Position numbers and translations under genes: made by a program
Source of the DNA: Rhizobium sp. BT03
Lineage (GTDB): Bacteria; Pseudomonadota; Alphaproteobacteria; Rhizobiales; Rhizobiaceae
Assembly: GCF_030053155.1 (NCBI RefSeq)
Contig: NZ_CP125640.1
Coordinates: forward strand, 2,865,501 to 2,929,500
Reading direction: 5' to 3'
DNA length: 64,000 bases
Part shown: piece by piece, positions 44,755 to 56,604 of the stretch
Position numbering within the stretch: position 1 is the stretch's first letter
How the letters are laid out: each line of letters starts with the position of its first letter
Notes under the pieces: model-generated
What the model saw: the letters and a program-made list of their open reading frames with translations, nothing else
Database searches by the model: none
What the model was told of the DNA's origin: nothing

Positions 44755-45363
44755 TTACGAAACCGGCTTCCCGAGCGCCTTTTCCATTGCCGGAAACAGC
44801 CCTTCCTTCAGGCTGATATCGTCGAAGGGGCCGACGCGTTTGTAGAGGATCGTGCCGTCGGGGCCGACGAGGTAGCTTTCCGGGATGCCGTAGACACCCC
44901 AGTCGATCGCGGCCTTGCCGTTCGGGTCGATGCCGATCGCCTGATAGGGATTGCCGAGTTCGCCGAGGAAACGCAGGGCGTTGTCGCTCTGGTCCTTGTA
45001 GTTGATGGCGACGATGTTCAGCCGTCCGTCCTTCGCCAGTTCCTTCAACACGGGATGTTCGTCGCGGCAGGGGACGCACCAGGAGGCGAAGACGTTGACG
45101 AGGGTCAGCTTGCCCTTGATTGCCGTATCTGTCAGCGCCGGCAGATTGGCGCCCTCGAGCGGCGGCAGGTTCAGTGCCGGTGCCTTGGTGCCGATCAGGG
45201 CGGAGGGGATTTCGGTGATGTTCTTGCCGTGGAAATCCTGATCGTAGAGCATCTTTGCCGCCGTCGCCGCGATGCCGCCAAAGACGATCAGCGGCAGAAG
45301 CGCCAGCGCATAGCGGCCAAGTCCGCGCGGTTTGGCGGTCGTGGTTTCAGGCGCTTCGCTCAT
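44755..45363 (-). CDS. ccmG: Thiol:disulfide oxidoreductase CcmG/DsbE
   Basis: 202 residues. One N-terminal anchor span ('[18 protein letters not shown]') then a periplasmic thioredoxin fold with '[14 protein letters not shown]' (Cys96, Cys99) and the acidic insert typical of CcmG ('[20 protein letters not shown]', cis-Pro in 'GIPESYLV'). It reduces the heme-binding Cys pair of apocytochrome c. The last gene of ccmABCDG; its ATG overlaps the ccmD stop (ATGA). Confidence 0.95.
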   Translation of the reverse strand: MSEAPETTTAKPRGLGRYALALLPLIVFGGIAATAAKMLYDQDFHGKNITEIPSALIGTKAPALNLPPLEGANLPALTDTAIKGKLTLVNVFASWCVPCRDEHPVLKELAKDGRLNIVAINYKDQSDNALRFLGELGNPYQAIGIDPNGKAAIDWGVYGIPESYLVGPDGTILYKRVGPFDDISLKEGLFPAMEKALGKPVS

Positions 45364-45527
45364 TCGCCGTCCTTTGCGCGCGCCGAGCGGCGGCGGATGC
45401 CGGCGGCCTCAAGGGCTGCGAGCTCCCGGCGGCGCGCCTGGCCGTCGGCCCAGGTCCACAGGGTGACGGCGACCGTTATGAGGGCTGCGAAGCCGTAGGA
45501 TGCGTAGACATAGAGGGCGTGCGTCAA
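45360..45527 (-). CDS. ccmD: Heme exporter accessory protein CcmD
   Basis: 55 residues: '[20 protein letters not shown]' gives a single span, followed by a basic cytoplasmic tail ('[20 protein letters not shown]'). This is the CcmD pattern. Translation would start at TTG (complement 45525-45527) behind GGGAGG, overlapping the ccmC TGA; the stop overlaps the ccmG ATG. CcmD releases holo-CcmE from CcmABC. The gene is small enough to be missed by automatic calls; order and overlaps support it. Confidence 0.88.
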   Translation of the reverse strand: MTHALYVYASYGFAALITVAVTLWTWADGQARRRELAALEAAGIRRRSARAKDGE

Positions 45528-46291
45528 ATCTGTTCCTCCCGGCTGGCCATGCGGGCGGCAAGACGGCGCTGGGCGGCGATGCGGCGGCGCCAGATCTCGT
45601 TCCTCATCGCCGTGATATGCAGGGTGAAGAAGAGCAGGGTGAAGGCAATCGCCATGACGAAGAGCGGCCGCAGGAATTCCGGATCGATCGCCGGGCCGTC
45701 AAGCCGCATCACGCTTGCCGACTGATGCAGCGTGTTCCACCATTCGACCGAGAACTTGATGATCGGGATGTTGACGAAACCGACGAGGATGAGCACGGCG
45801 GAAACGCGCGCAGCCTTCGACGGATCGTCGATGGCGCGGCTAAGCGCGATCAGGCCGAGATACATCAGGAAAAGCACGAAAACCGAGGTCAGCCGCGCAT
45901 CCCATACCCACCAGGTGCCCCACATCGGCTTGCCCCAGAGCGAGCCGGTGACGAGGGCAAGCAGGGTGAAGGCGGCGCCAAGCGGGGCGGCGGCCTTGGC
46001 GGAGACGTCGGCCAGCGGATGCCGCCAGACCAGCGTGCCGATCGCAGAGACGCTCATGATCGTATAGCACATCATCGACAGCCAGGCCGAGGGCACGTGG
46101 ACATACATGATGCGCACGGTCTCGCCCTGCTGGTAATCGCCTTCCGTGGAAAAGCTGAGATAGAGGCCGACCGCAAAACAGAGGGTGGTAATGCCGGCCA
46201 GCCACGGAATGACGCGCGCCGCCAGCGCCAGAAACCGCGTCGGGTTGGCGAGGTCGCTGAATTTGCTGATGGCAAGGCTCGTTTGGCTCAT
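45524..46291 (-). CDS. ccmC: Heme exporter protein CcmC
   Basis: 255 residues with six spans. The tryptophan-rich heme-handling motif is '[13 protein letters not shown]', and the flanking His are in '[13 protein letters not shown]' and '[11 protein letters not shown]'. CcmC attaches heme to CcmE in the periplasm. The start at 46291 has AAGGA; an upstream ATG at 46327 does not. It lies 48 nt after ccmB and overlaps ccmD. Confidence 0.95.
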   Translation of the reverse strand: MSQTSLAISKFSDLANPTRFLALAARVIPWLAGITTLCFAVGLYLSFSTEGDYQQGETVRIMYVHVPSAWLSMMCYTIMSVSAIGTLVWRHPLADVSAKAAAPLGAAFTLLALVTGSLWGKPMWGTWWVWDARLTSVFVLFLMYLGLIALSRAIDDPSKAARVSAVLILVGFVNIPIIKFSVEWWNTLHQSASVMRLDGPAIDPEFLRPLFVMAIAFTLLFFTLHITAMRNEIWRRRIAAQRRLAARMASREEQI

Positions 46292-46339
46292 GTCCGCTTC
46301 CTTACCTTGATCCGGCTTTTCCCGCAATCGAATGGCTGG

Positions 46340-46999
46340 TCAATCCGCCGTGTTTCGCAGCGCCAGCGCGGCGGCGGCCGGGCCGATGACGGCGAAGAAC
46401 AGCGTCAGGGCGATGAGGATGAGGAAAGGCGGCAGGAACGGGGCGGGATCCTCGACCGCGGCATAGGCGGCGCTAACGCCGAAGATCAGCACCGGGATGG
46501 TCAGCGGCAGCACCAGGATCGAGACCAGCAGGCCGCCGCGGGGCAGGGCAACGGCGACGGCGGCGCCGACGGCGCCGATGAAGGTGATCGCCGGCGATCC
46601 GACAAGAAGTGTCAGCGCGGTCGCGCCGATCGCCGTCTCGTCCATGTTCATGAAGAGGCCGAGCAGCGGTGAGGCGATGACCAAAGGCAGGCTGGTCGCC
46701 GTCCAGTGGGCGAAGCATTTGACCAGTACGGTAAGCACGAGCGGCGTGTCCTGCATCAGCATCAGGTCGAGCGATCCGTCGTCGCGCTCGGCCTGGAACA
46801 GGCGGTCGAGACCGAGAAGTGCGGCCAGCAGCGCGCCGATCCAGACGATGGCGGGGCCGATGCGGGAGAGAAGCTTGAGATCGGGACCGACGCCGAAGGG
46901 GATGACGGCGACGACCGTCAGGAAGAACAGCACCCCGATCAGCGCACCGCCGCCGGCGCGGATCGAGAGTTTGAGATCGCGGAGGAAGAGGGCGGTCAT
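46340..46999 (-). CDS. ccmB: Heme exporter protein CcmB
   Basis: 219 residues, six spans. 'MTALFLRDLKLSIRAGGG' and 'FFLTVVAVIPFGVGPDLKLL' are the typical N-terminus, and 'LDRLFQAERDDGSLDLMLMQ' the conserved loop. CcmB is the membrane half of the CcmAB ATPase that frees holo-CcmE. The start at 46999 was chosen by family match; the frame upstream to 47119 runs through the repeat element that separates it from ccmA. Confidence 0.93.
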   Translation of the reverse strand: MTALFLRDLKLSIRAGGGALIGVLFFLTVVAVIPFGVGPDLKLLSRIGPAIVWIGALLAALLGLDRLFQAERDDGSLDLMLMQDTPLVLTVLVKCFAHWTATSLPLVIASPLLGLFMNMDETAIGATALTLLVGSPAITFIGAVGAAVAVALPRGGLLVSILVLPLTIPVLIFGVSAAYAAVEDPAPFLPPFLILIALTLFFAVIGPAAAALALRNTAD

Positions 47000-47031
47000 G
47001 CGGGGCGGCTCTTTGCGGTTGATGGGGCGGC

Positions 47032-47217
47032 ACCCCCCTCTGCCCTGCCGGGCATCTCCCGCACAAGGGGGGAGATCGGCAAGATGCACCGGCTCCGCGA
47101 AATCTTGATCGTATGCCAATCGGCTCCGGACATCTGCGGTGCTTGATTAGGACAAGAGGGTGCTTCCAGCCAATCTCCCCCCTTGTGGGGGAGATGCCCG
47201 GCAGGGCAGGGGGGGGT
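47032..47217. repeat. Composite inverted repeat between ccmA and ccmB
   Basis: Arms 47032-47077 (ACCCCCCTCTGCCCTGCCGG...GGAGATC) and 47172-47217 (AATCTCCCCCCTTGTGGGGG...GGGGT) are inverted copies of the same 46-bp unit found in ftsY, enclosing a 94-bp core that shares GATGCACCGGCT with the ftsY copy. It fills most of the 235-nt gap between ccmA and ccmB, genes that usually touch. A long mRNA hairpin is expected. Confidence 0.85.
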
Positions 47218-47234
47218 AGCGACACGGCAAACCA

Positions 47235-47870
47235 TCATCCCCATACTCCCGCATCCACACCTGAAAAACCCGTCATCTTCAATTCCTGCGCATTCTTCAG
47301 CCCCAGCGGCTGGTGCGTCGCTGCCAGCACGATGCCGCCTTTGGCTAGATGGGCTTCGATCAAGCCGGCAAACAGCCGGTCGGCGCTGGCATCCAATGCC
47401 GCGGTCGGTTCGTCGAGGATCCAGACGGGGCGGTGGGCGACGAGCAGCTTGGCGAAGGCGAATCGGCGCTGCTGGCCGGCGGAGAGGTAACCGAAGGGAA
47501 GATGGGTTATCCCCGACAGGCCGACGGCGTCAGCGGCGTCCTCGACTGAGAGGCCGGTGCTTCCGAGAAAGCTGCGCCAGAAGCCGAGATTCTCTGCAAC
47601 CGTAAGTTCATTCTTCATCGCATTCCGGTGGCCGAGGTAGTGGCTGGCCGCGCCGGGATGGCTGTCTTCCCGGCCCTCTCCGCCGCGGAAAATCACCGTG
47701 CCCTTTTCCGGCCTCAGGAGGCCGGCGGCAACGCGCAGCAATGTGGACTTTCCCGATCCATTTTTGCCGGTCAGAACCAGCGCTTCTCCCGCCTCCAAGT
47801 GAAAGGAAACGTTAACGAAAATGAGATCTTCACCGCGCCTTGCAGCCAGATTTTCGGCGGTGAGATGCAT
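47235..47870 (-). CDS. ccmA: Heme exporter ATPase CcmA
   Basis: 211 residues. Walker A '[18 protein letters not shown]', signature 'YLSAGQQRRFAFAKLLV', Walker B 'VWILDEPTAALD' and His in 'VLAATHQPLG' are all intact. The 'HLEAGEALVLTGKNGSGKS' context is characteristic of CcmA. It powers CcmABCD in cytochrome c maturation. First gene of ccmABCDG, divergent from acnA with about 260 nt of shared control region. Confidence 0.95.
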   Translation of the reverse strand: MHLTAENLAARRGEDLIFVNVSFHLEAGEALVLTGKNGSGKSTLLRVAAGLLRPEKGTVIFRGGEGREDSHPGAASHYLGHRNAMKNELTVAENLGFWRSFLGSTGLSVEDAADAVGLSGITHLPFGYLSAGQQRRFAFAKLLVAHRPVWILDEPTAALDASADRLFAGLIEAHLAKGGIVLAATHQPLGLKNAQELKMTGFSGVDAGVWG

Positions 47871-48132
47871 TCGTCGGCTCTTTCTTCGTTTCGGCTACCG
47901 GAGAGGTCAAAAAATCTCCTGTTTTGCTCGTTTCCGGGTATGGCAAGTTTTTAGGAAATTATCTATAAGACCGGCAACCACGCCAGCGGTCGGCGTGAAT
48001 TTCATCCTTGCGCCGAACTTGGAGCATTCGTTCCACGTGCGGACAGCGGAAATGGCCGTACCCGCATCCTGATGTGCATTAAGTGCATAGGCGTTCGCAC
48101 GACTGTGTTGGCTATCAGAAACGGGGTCTCTC

Positions 48133-50823
<2,691 letters not shown>

Positions 50824-50848
50824 TTGTTAACAGCCTCGTATGATAATG

Positions 50849-50882
50849 GCCGCCGGAGAGCAATTTCCGGCGGCTTTTCTTT
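50849..50882 (+). terminator. Terminator of acnA
   Basis: Stem GCCGCCGGA / TCCGGCGGC with an 8-nt loop, then TTTTCTTT, 26 nt after the stop codon. Confidence 0.88.
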
Positions 50883-51055
50883 GGGGCGACGGCATTCGTG
50901 AGTCTCACAATGATTTGTTTTATGCGGGTTCCGGTCGCGCTGCGTCTCACCCGTTCGTGACTTTTCGTTTGGACCCGGAAGGATTATTCGTACGTTCAGA
51001 TGTCAGGGCCTCCGGTTCGAACACGCCGTCGGCGCTGAAAAAGAGGTGCAGGTGA

Positions 51056-51796
51056 ATGTCCCCCCGTTTTTTGATTCCGCTGATCGCCGGTGTTGTTCTC
51101 TCAGGCCCGCTACAGGCCGAAGACGGCACGCCGAAAGGCGTCGTCGAACTCTTCACGGCGCAGGGCTGCTCCTCCTGTCCTCCCGCTGATGCCGCCTTCC
51201 GCAAGCTGGTGAGCCAGGGCGATGTCATCGCGCTTGCCTATCATGTCGATTACTGGAACTACCTCGGCTGGGCCGATACGCTGAGCTCCAAGGAAAACAC
51301 CGAGAGGCAATACGGCTATGCGAGGACAATGGGCCGCAGCAACGTCTATACGCCGCAGGCCATCGTCAACGGGCGCGGCCATCTGGCCGGCGCCGATCTC
51401 AACGGCATCAACAGCAAGATCGACACCTATAGCGGCGAAGGCAACGGGCTGACCGTTCCGATCAGCGCGTCGATGCGCGGCGACGAGCTGGAGATCAAGA
51501 TCGGCGCGGGACAGGGCAAAGCCAATGTCGTGATGGTCTATTTCGACAAGGAAAAGACGATCGAGGTCGAAAAAGGCGAGAACAGCGGCAAGAAGCTCTC
51601 CTATCTGCACAGCGTCACGAATGTCGAGACGGTCGGCATGTGGGACGGCAAGGCGACCAGTCTGACGCTGCCGGCCAGCGTCCTGCAGCGGCCGCAGCTC
51701 GAGGGCTGCGCGATCCTGCTGCAATCGGCGACCGACAACGGCGATCCGGCTGCGATCCTTGGCGCGACCGTGGTGATGGCTGGAAAAAACATCTGA
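51056..51796 (+). CDS. DUF1223 thioredoxin-like secreted protein
   Basis: 246 residues. A signal peptide of about 21 residues ('MSPRFLIPLIAGVVLSGPL', then QAE). The mature protein opens 'GVVELFTAQGCSSCPPADAA', a CxxC in a thioredoxin-like fold, and continues 'LAYHVDYWNYLGWADTLSS' and 'NVYTPQAIVNGRGHLAG'. This is DUF1223, common in alphaproteobacteria, presumed a periplasmic thiol protein; no substrate is known. It begins 232 nt after acnA, past the terminator, so it has its own promoter. Confidence 0.88.
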   Translation: MSPRFLIPLIAGVVLSGPLQAEDGTPKGVVELFTAQGCSSCPPADAAFRKLVSQGDVIALAYHVDYWNYLGWADTLSSKENTERQYGYARTMGRSNVYTPQAIVNGRGHLAGADLNGINSKIDTYSGEGNGLTVPISASMRGDELEIKIGAGQGKANVVMVYFDKEKTIEVEKGENSGKKLSYLHSVTNVETVGMWDGKATSLTLPASVLQRPQLEGCAILLQSATDNGDPAAILGATVVMAGKNI

Positions 51797-52079
51797 GATT
51801 TCATCCTGATACGGATGAAGTACCGGGCGGCCCGGCTGAGCGTATTCGGGGCTGGGGTTAAGGTCGATACGCTCCGCCGGGCCCTTTGGCGCGCTGGCGC
51901 CAAACCGGGATTCATAATTCTCCTGCAAATGAGGCGCTGTTTTGACTGAAATGCGGCGCTGCCGAGAAAGCCACAGCGCTCGCATGCGCGGCCGAATGTA
52001 ACGGCCGGCGCTCTTGCAATTTGCGGCGGCTCGGGCACACTGTCACTCTCCTGTCACATGCAGAGGCCTTGGAGACTGA

Positions 52080-52481
52080 ATGACAGATCAGCCGGATTTG
52101 CGACACGGCGAAAGCCGTTCCGTCGACAATAGTTCCTCAGTCGTCGTCGATCTCAGGGAATACAAGCAGAGCAAGGACCCGCTTCCGGTGACCTTTCATC
52201 GGCGCGAACTGGACGCGATCCTGTGGATCTACGGTCGTATGGTCGGTGACGGCGAATGGCGCGATTACGCCATCGATCACCTGAAGGACAAAGCGGTGTT
52301 CTCCGTCTTCAAGCGCTCCGGCGAAATGCCGCTCTTCCGCATCGAGAAAAATCCCAAGCTCGCCGCCAAGCAGGGTGCCTATTCCGTGATCAACGTCCAC
52401 GGTACCATCCTGAAGCGCGGTCACGAGCTGAACCAGGTGCTGAAGGTGTTCGACAAGGCGCTGAAACTGGTCGATAAATAG
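52080..52481 (+). CDS. DUF2794 protein
   Basis: 133 residues. 'VTFHRRELDAILWIYGRMVG' and 'WRDYAIDHLKDKAVFSVFKR' followed by 'MPLFRIEKNPKLAAKQGAYS' are the core of DUF2794, found almost only in alphaproteobacteria. Cytoplasmic, role unknown. It converges with a GNAT gene with 6 nt between stops. The 283 nt upstream hold nothing else recognisable. Confidence 0.85.
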   Translation: MTDQPDLRHGESRSVDNSSSVVVDLREYKQSKDPLPVTFHRRELDAILWIYGRMVGDGEWRDYAIDHLKDKAVFSVFKRSGEMPLFRIEKNPKLAAKQGAYSVINVHGTILKRGHELNQVLKVFDKALKLVDK

Positions 52482-52487
52482 AGAGAA

Positions 52488-53045
52488 TCAGCCGGCAAAC
52501 AACGTGCCGGGATAGGCGGAGGGATCCGGATCGGTCGTCATGCCGTCGCCGAGGACGCGCTGCATGAGCATCGTATCCAGCCAGCGGCCGTGCTTGTACC
52601 CGGCGCCCCGCATCAGGCCGACCTCCACGAAGCCCGCTTTGAGATGCAGCGCGATCGAGGCGGGGCTGGCGCCGCCGATGACGGCGATCATCTGACGAAA
52701 ACCGAGATTGGTGCAGCGGTCGATCAGCTCGGCCATCAGCGCTTTGCCGATGCCGCGGCCGCGGGCTTCGGGCGCCAGATAGATCGAATCCTCGACCATC
52801 CAGCGATAGGCCGGGCGGACGCGAAAGGCCGAGGCATAGGCATAACCGAGCAGACTACCGTCCGCACCGGCCGCGGCGATGTAGGGATATTGCTGGGCGA
52901 CGATCGCCGCAAGACGCTGCGCCATTTCGGCCTCGGACGGCGGCGTGATCTCGTAGCTCGACGTGCCGTTCAGCACGGATTCCCGGTAGATACCGGTGAT
53001 GGCGGGAATATCGGCTTGCGACGCATCGCGCAGAAGGAATGACAT
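52488..53045 (-). CDS. GNAT acetyltransferase, phosphinothricin-acetyltransferase-like
   Basis: 185 residues. GNAT fold: 'RDASQADIPAITGIYRESVL' at the N-terminus, 'ENDS-like' motif seen as 'YRWMVEDSIYLAPEARGRGI', with acetyl-CoA loop 'ARGRGIGKALMAELIDRC', and 'IGGASPASIALHLKAGFVEV' with 'GYKHGRWLDTMLMQR'. These last blocks define the Pat/Bar-type family that acetylates amino-acid analogues such as phosphinothricin or methionine sulfone. True substrate unknown. Confidence 0.88.
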   Translation of the reverse strand: MSFLLRDASQADIPAITGIYRESVLNGTSSYEITPPSEAEMAQRLAAIVAQQYPYIAAAGADGSLLGYAYASAFRVRPAYRWMVEDSIYLAPEARGRGIGKALMAELIDRCTNLGFRQMIAVIGGASPASIALHLKAGFVEVGLMRGAGYKHGRWLDTMLMQRVLGDGMTTDPDPSAYPGTLFAG

Positions 53046-53108
53046 TGGCGGCTGGTCCAGCAGGAAGGCAGGGCTCCTCTAAAACCATCCCGGCAAAATC
53101 AGCGCAAC

Positions 53109-53134
53109 AAAAAAGGCGGCCGAAGCCGCCTTTT
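53109..53134 (-). terminator. Terminator of the Bax-inhibitor-1 gene
   Basis: GGCGGC-UUCG-GCCGCC (leftward) with TTTTTT after it and AAAA before it, 19 nt past the stop at 53153. The UUCG tetraloop makes it very stable. Confidence 0.88.
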
Positions 53135-53152
53135 CGATCTCTGTCCGCCTGC

Positions 53153-53881
53153 TTATTTGCGGTTGCCCATGAACTGCAGCAGGAACATGAAGAGGTTGAT
53201 GAAGTCGAGATAGAGCGTCAGCGCGCCCATGATCGCCTTGCGGCCGGCCACGGCGACGTCATCGGCTTCCAGGTACAGTTCCTTGATCCGCTGCGTGTCG
53301 TAGGCGGTGAGGCCCGCGAAGATCAGAACGCCGATCACCGAGATCGCGAACTGCATGGCCGACGAAGCCAGGAAGACGTTGACGATCGAAGCGATGATCA
53401 GGCCGAAAAGACCCATGATCAGGAACGAGCCCATCGCCGACAGATCACGCTTCGTCGTGTAGCCGTAAAGCGACAGCGCGCCGAAGGAGGCGGCGGTGAC
53501 GAAGAAAGTCTGCACGACGCTCTGGCCGGTGTAGACCAGGAAGATCGACGAGAGCGACAGGCCGACCAGGCCGGCATAGACCCAGAAGGTCGTCTGCGCG
53601 GCGGCCACGCTCATGCTATTGATGCGGAAGCTCAGGAAGAAGACGGCCGCAAGCGGCGCGAGGATCACGACCCAGCGCAAGGGCGACTGGAACAGCAGCA
53701 CGCCGAACTGGGTGAGTTGCCCGTCCTGAACAGCGAAGTTGAATCCGAGATATGCGGCCACACCGGTGATCGCCAGACCCAGCGCCATCAGGTTGTAAAC
53801 CTTGAGCATATAAGCGCGCAGGCCTTGATCAATCATCTCGCCGGTCTGAGCGCGGCTTTGATAGTTACGAAGGTCAGCCAT
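53153..53881 (-). CDS. Bax inhibitor-1 / YccA-YbhL family membrane protein
   Basis: 242 residues with seven spans. 'AYMLKVYNLMALGLAITGVA' and 'TFWVYAGLVGLSLSSIFLVY' are family blocks; 'GLTAYDTQRIKELYLEADDV' near the C-terminus contains the conserved Asp pair thought to control a pH-dependent calcium leak in TMBIM proteins. Role in rhizobia unknown. The upstream 5' region folds like the ybhL leader RNA known from alphaproteobacteria. A UUCG terminator follows. Confidence 0.9.
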   Translation of the reverse strand: MADLRNYQSRAQTGEMIDQGLRAYMLKVYNLMALGLAITGVAAYLGFNFAVQDGQLTQFGVLLFQSPLRWVVILAPLAAVFFLSFRINSMSVAAAQTTFWVYAGLVGLSLSSIFLVYTGQSVVQTFFVTAASFGALSLYGYTTKRDLSAMGSFLIMGLFGLIIASIVNVFLASSAMQFAISVIGVLIFAGLTAYDTQRIKELYLEADDVAVAGRKAIMGALTLYLDFINLFMFLLQFMGNRK

Positions 53882-53894
53882 AGTTTCCTCTTAA

Positions 53895-53952
53895 AAGCTC
53901 CGATGGAGATACGGTGTCGGGTTTTCGACCCGGGCGCCGCTGCGGAGCTCCA
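53895..53952 (-). ncRNA. Probable ybhL leader RNA
   Basis: In the 5' region of the Bax-inhibitor gene, GCTCC...GGAGC can close a stem around CGGGT-CGAA-AACCCG and the segment CACCGTATCTCCATCGGAGC, followed by TTTTAAGAGG before the start. The conserved CCGTATCTCCATCGGAGC and location fit the ybhL motif (RF00520) described upstream of ybhL genes in alphaproteobacteria. Identification is from memory; a covariance search was not run. Confidence 0.6.
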
Positions 53953-54060
53953 GCATGCCTGCCGACAATATGAGGCTTTCGTCCACCGCAAACAAGAGGG
54001 TTGCAACGGCCCGGCCGGTTAAATCGCCGTAAGGTGAAGGGTTTGGCTGCCGCTGCCCGG

Positions 54061-56604
54061 TCAAAGCTCGCGCAGGACGGGTGCCGCCTTCTGGCCGAGG
54101 ATGCGCCAGGTGCCGATCAGGCCGATGCCGACCGTCAGGACGAGGGCGGTGACGAGTGTCAGCCCCGCCACATCGGGCAGAAAGGTCGAGGGCAGGCGCA
54201 TGATGCGGGCGACGATGAACCAGGCGGCAGCGGCGCCGGCCGCCAGCGCGAAGATGGCGGTCGCCAGCCCCAGGATCAGATATTCGTAGCTGAAGGCGCG
54301 AATCAGCATGGCGCGGGTGGCGCCCAGCGTCTTCAGCACCACCGCGTCGTGGGTGCGCGCCCGGTTTCCGGCCGCAAGCGCCCCGGCAAGGACGAGGATC
54401 GAGGCGATGAGGGCGACGGAGGCCGCGGCACGGATCGCGGTCGCAAGCGTCGCCACCAGCTGGTTGACGATGTCGATCGCGTCCTTGACGCGGACGCTGG
54501 TGATGGTCGGATAGGTGTTGGTGACGGATTTCAGGATCGCCGCATCTTCGGCCGGCGTCGAGGCGGGATCGGTCAGGGTCGCCAGCCACGCATGCGGCGC
54601 GCCGCGGAAAGTGTTCGGCGAGAAGACCATGACGAAATTGATCGACAGCGATTCCCACTGGACGCGGCGCAGATTGGCGATCTTGGCGGTGATGTTGCGG
54701 CCGAGCACGTTGACGGTGACCTTGTCGCCGATCTTCAGGCCGAGTTCATGGGCCTCTTCCGAAGAGAAGGAGACGAGCGGCTCGCCGCTGTAATCCTTGT
54801 CCCACCAGCTACCTTCGGTCAGGGCGGCATTTTCCGGCAGGGTGTCGGCGTAGGTGATGCCGCGATCGCCGTTCAGCACCCAGCGGCCGGCGGCCGGCAC
54901 GGTGATCTTGCTGACATCCTCGCCGTTGAAGGCGACGATCCGGCCGCGCAGCATCGGCACTTCCATGAGCTTGCCCTTCGGCGCCTGCGCCTGGACGAGA
55001 TCGCGGAAAGCATCGACCTCGGCGCTCTGGATATCGACGAAGAAGAAGTTCGGCGCGCCCTCGTTCATCCGACCGGTCAGCTGCTGGCGCAGGTTCCCGT
55101 CGATCAGGGTCAGCGTCACCAGCAATGCCAGGCCGAGGCCGAGGGAGAGCACGACCGATGGCGTCAGCGCGCCGGGGCGGTGGATGTTGCCGATCGCCAG
55201 CCTGAGCGCCGGCGAATTGACGCGCGGGCTGCGGCGCGCAAGCCAGGCGATCGCTGCTGCGACGAGGCGCAGCACGACGAAGGCGAAGACGATCGCGCCG
55301 ACGAAGACGACGGCGATGAAACGGTCATAGGCCGTCAGGATGGCAAGGCCTGCAAGGGCGGCCATGAACAGCGTGGCCAGCAGGATATAGGGCCAGGAGG
55401 GCAGGTGGCGGGCCTCGAAGCCCTGCTCGCGGAAGAGTGCGGTCGCCGGGACTTCGCGGGCATGACCGAGCGGCAGGATGGCGAAGGCGAGCGTCGTCAG
55501 GATGCCGAACAGCGTCGCCAGCAGCAGGGCGCCAGGATAGAGGGTCGGGGTTGTGGAGACCGGCAGGAATTGCGCCAGGAACTGCGCGGCGAAGATCGGC
55601 GACAGGGCGCCGATGACGAGACCGATCAGAATGCCGCCCAGGGCAATGATGGCGATCTGGAAGAGATAGATCAGAACGACGACCTGCGCCGGCGCACCCA
55701 GGCATTTGAAGGTGGCAATAGTGGTGCGTTTGGCATCGAGGAAGGCGCGCACGGCATTGGCGACGCCGACGCCGCCGACGATCAGCGCGGTGAGGCCGAC
55801 CAATGTCAGGAACTGCGAGAAGCGGGTGATGTTTTCGGTGAGCGAGGGCGCGGCGCGGTCGCTGGTGCGGACGGCCCAGCCGGCGGAGGGAAATTCCCTG
55901 GCGGCGCGCGCCTGGATGCCCGACATCGCGCCCTTGTCGTCCAGCCGGATCTTATAGGCATGTTCGACCAGGCTTCCCGTCTGGATTAGCCCGGAGGCTT
56001 CGAGGGCCCGGCGGCTGACGAGCAGGCGCGGCGCAAAGCCGAAACCTTCCGACAGCGCATCCGGCTCGGTTTTGACGGTGCCGGTGATACTGAGCTTGAC
56101 GTTGCCGAGCAGCAATTCGTCGCCGACCGCAAGCCCGAGCCGATCGAGAAGGAGGGGCGCTGCCACCGCGCCATAGGTGCCGCCCTGGCCTGAAAGCAGG
56201 GCTGCCAGCGGATAGTCCGGCTCGGCCTTGAAGGCGCCGTAGAGCGGGTAGGCGTCGTCGACGGCCTTGACCTCGACCAGCGCCTGATCGGAACCGTCAG
56301 GCTTGCGGGCCATTGAGCGCAGGCCCGTCGACACCGAAACGGTGCCCAGGCCTTCGAGGAAGCCCATTTCCTCAGGCGTAGCCTCGCGGTTGTTGAGTTC
56401 GAAACGGACGTCGCCGGCCAGCAGCTCTTGCCCCTGCGAGGCGATGGTATCGGTGATCGATTGCGAGACGGAATTGACGGCGGCGATGGCGCCGGTGCCG
56501 AGCGCGATGCAGGCGAGGAAGATGTAAAAACCGGTAATGCCGCCGCGCAGTTCGCGCAGCGCCAGGCGAAAAGCGAGCGAGACGCGCGGCGTGATGATGC
56601 TCAT
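54061..56604 (-). CDS. FtsX-like ABC permease, YbbP family
   Basis: 847 residues. The protein has an N-terminal span ('GFYIFLACIALGTGAIAAVN'), a large periplasmic domain, then a block of spans with the first FtsX domain ('LTLVGLTALIVGGVGVANAV'). A second periplasmic domain and a final FtsX domain ('SVALIASILVLAGALAAGNR') follow. This is the YbbP layout of MacB-like mechanotransmission complexes, whose cargo is unknown. Its ATG overlaps the stop of the ATPase gene. The tesA-like gene lies beyond, divergent, as in E. coli tesA-ybbA-ybbP. Confidence 0.9.
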   Translation of the reverse strand: MSIITPRVSLAFRLALRELRGGITGFYIFLACIALGTGAIAAVNSVSQSITDTIASQGQELLAGDVRFELNNREATPEEMGFLEGLGTVSVSTGLRSMARKPDGSDQALVEVKAVDDAYPLYGAFKAEPDYPLAALLSGQGGTYGAVAAPLLLDRLGLAVGDELLLGNVKLSITGTVKTEPDALSEGFGFAPRLLVSRRALEASGLIQTGSLVEHAYKIRLDDKGAMSGIQARAAREFPSAGWAVRTSDRAAPSLTENITRFSQFLTLVGLTALIVGGVGVANAVRAFLDAKRTTIATFKCLGAPAQVVVLIYLFQIAIIALGGILIGLVIGALSPIFAAQFLAQFLPVSTTPTLYPGALLLATLFGILTTLAFAILPLGHAREVPATALFREQGFEARHLPSWPYILLATLFMAALAGLAILTAYDRFIAVVFVGAIVFAFVVLRLVAAAIAWLARRSPRVNSPALRLAIGNIHRPGALTPSVVLSLGLGLALLVTLTLIDGNLRQQLTGRMNEGAPNFFFVDIQSAEVDAFRDLVQAQAPKGKLMEVPMLRGRIVAFNGEDVSKITVPAAGRWVLNGDRGITYADTLPENAALTEGSWWDKDYSGEPLVSFSSEEAHELGLKIGDKVTVNVLGRNITAKIANLRRVQWESLSINFVMVFSPNTFRGAPHAWLATLTDPASTPAEDAAILKSVTNTYPTITSVRVKDAIDIVNQLVATLATAIRAAASVALIASILVLAGALAAGNRARTHDAVVLKTLGATRAMLIRAFSYEYLILGLATAIFALAAGAAAAWFIVARIMRLPSTFLPDVAGLTLVTALVLTVGIGLIGTWRILGQKAAPVLREL

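Noticed and set aside
42033..47217. CRISPR array from the repeated GATCTCCCC units
   Set aside because: Copies are inverted pairs at irregular places, one inside a gene, with no regular spacers and no cas genes.
54001..55989. 662-codon open frame on the + strand
   Set aside because: It is antisense to the FtsX-like permease, which has normal membrane spans and an operon overlap with its ATPase.
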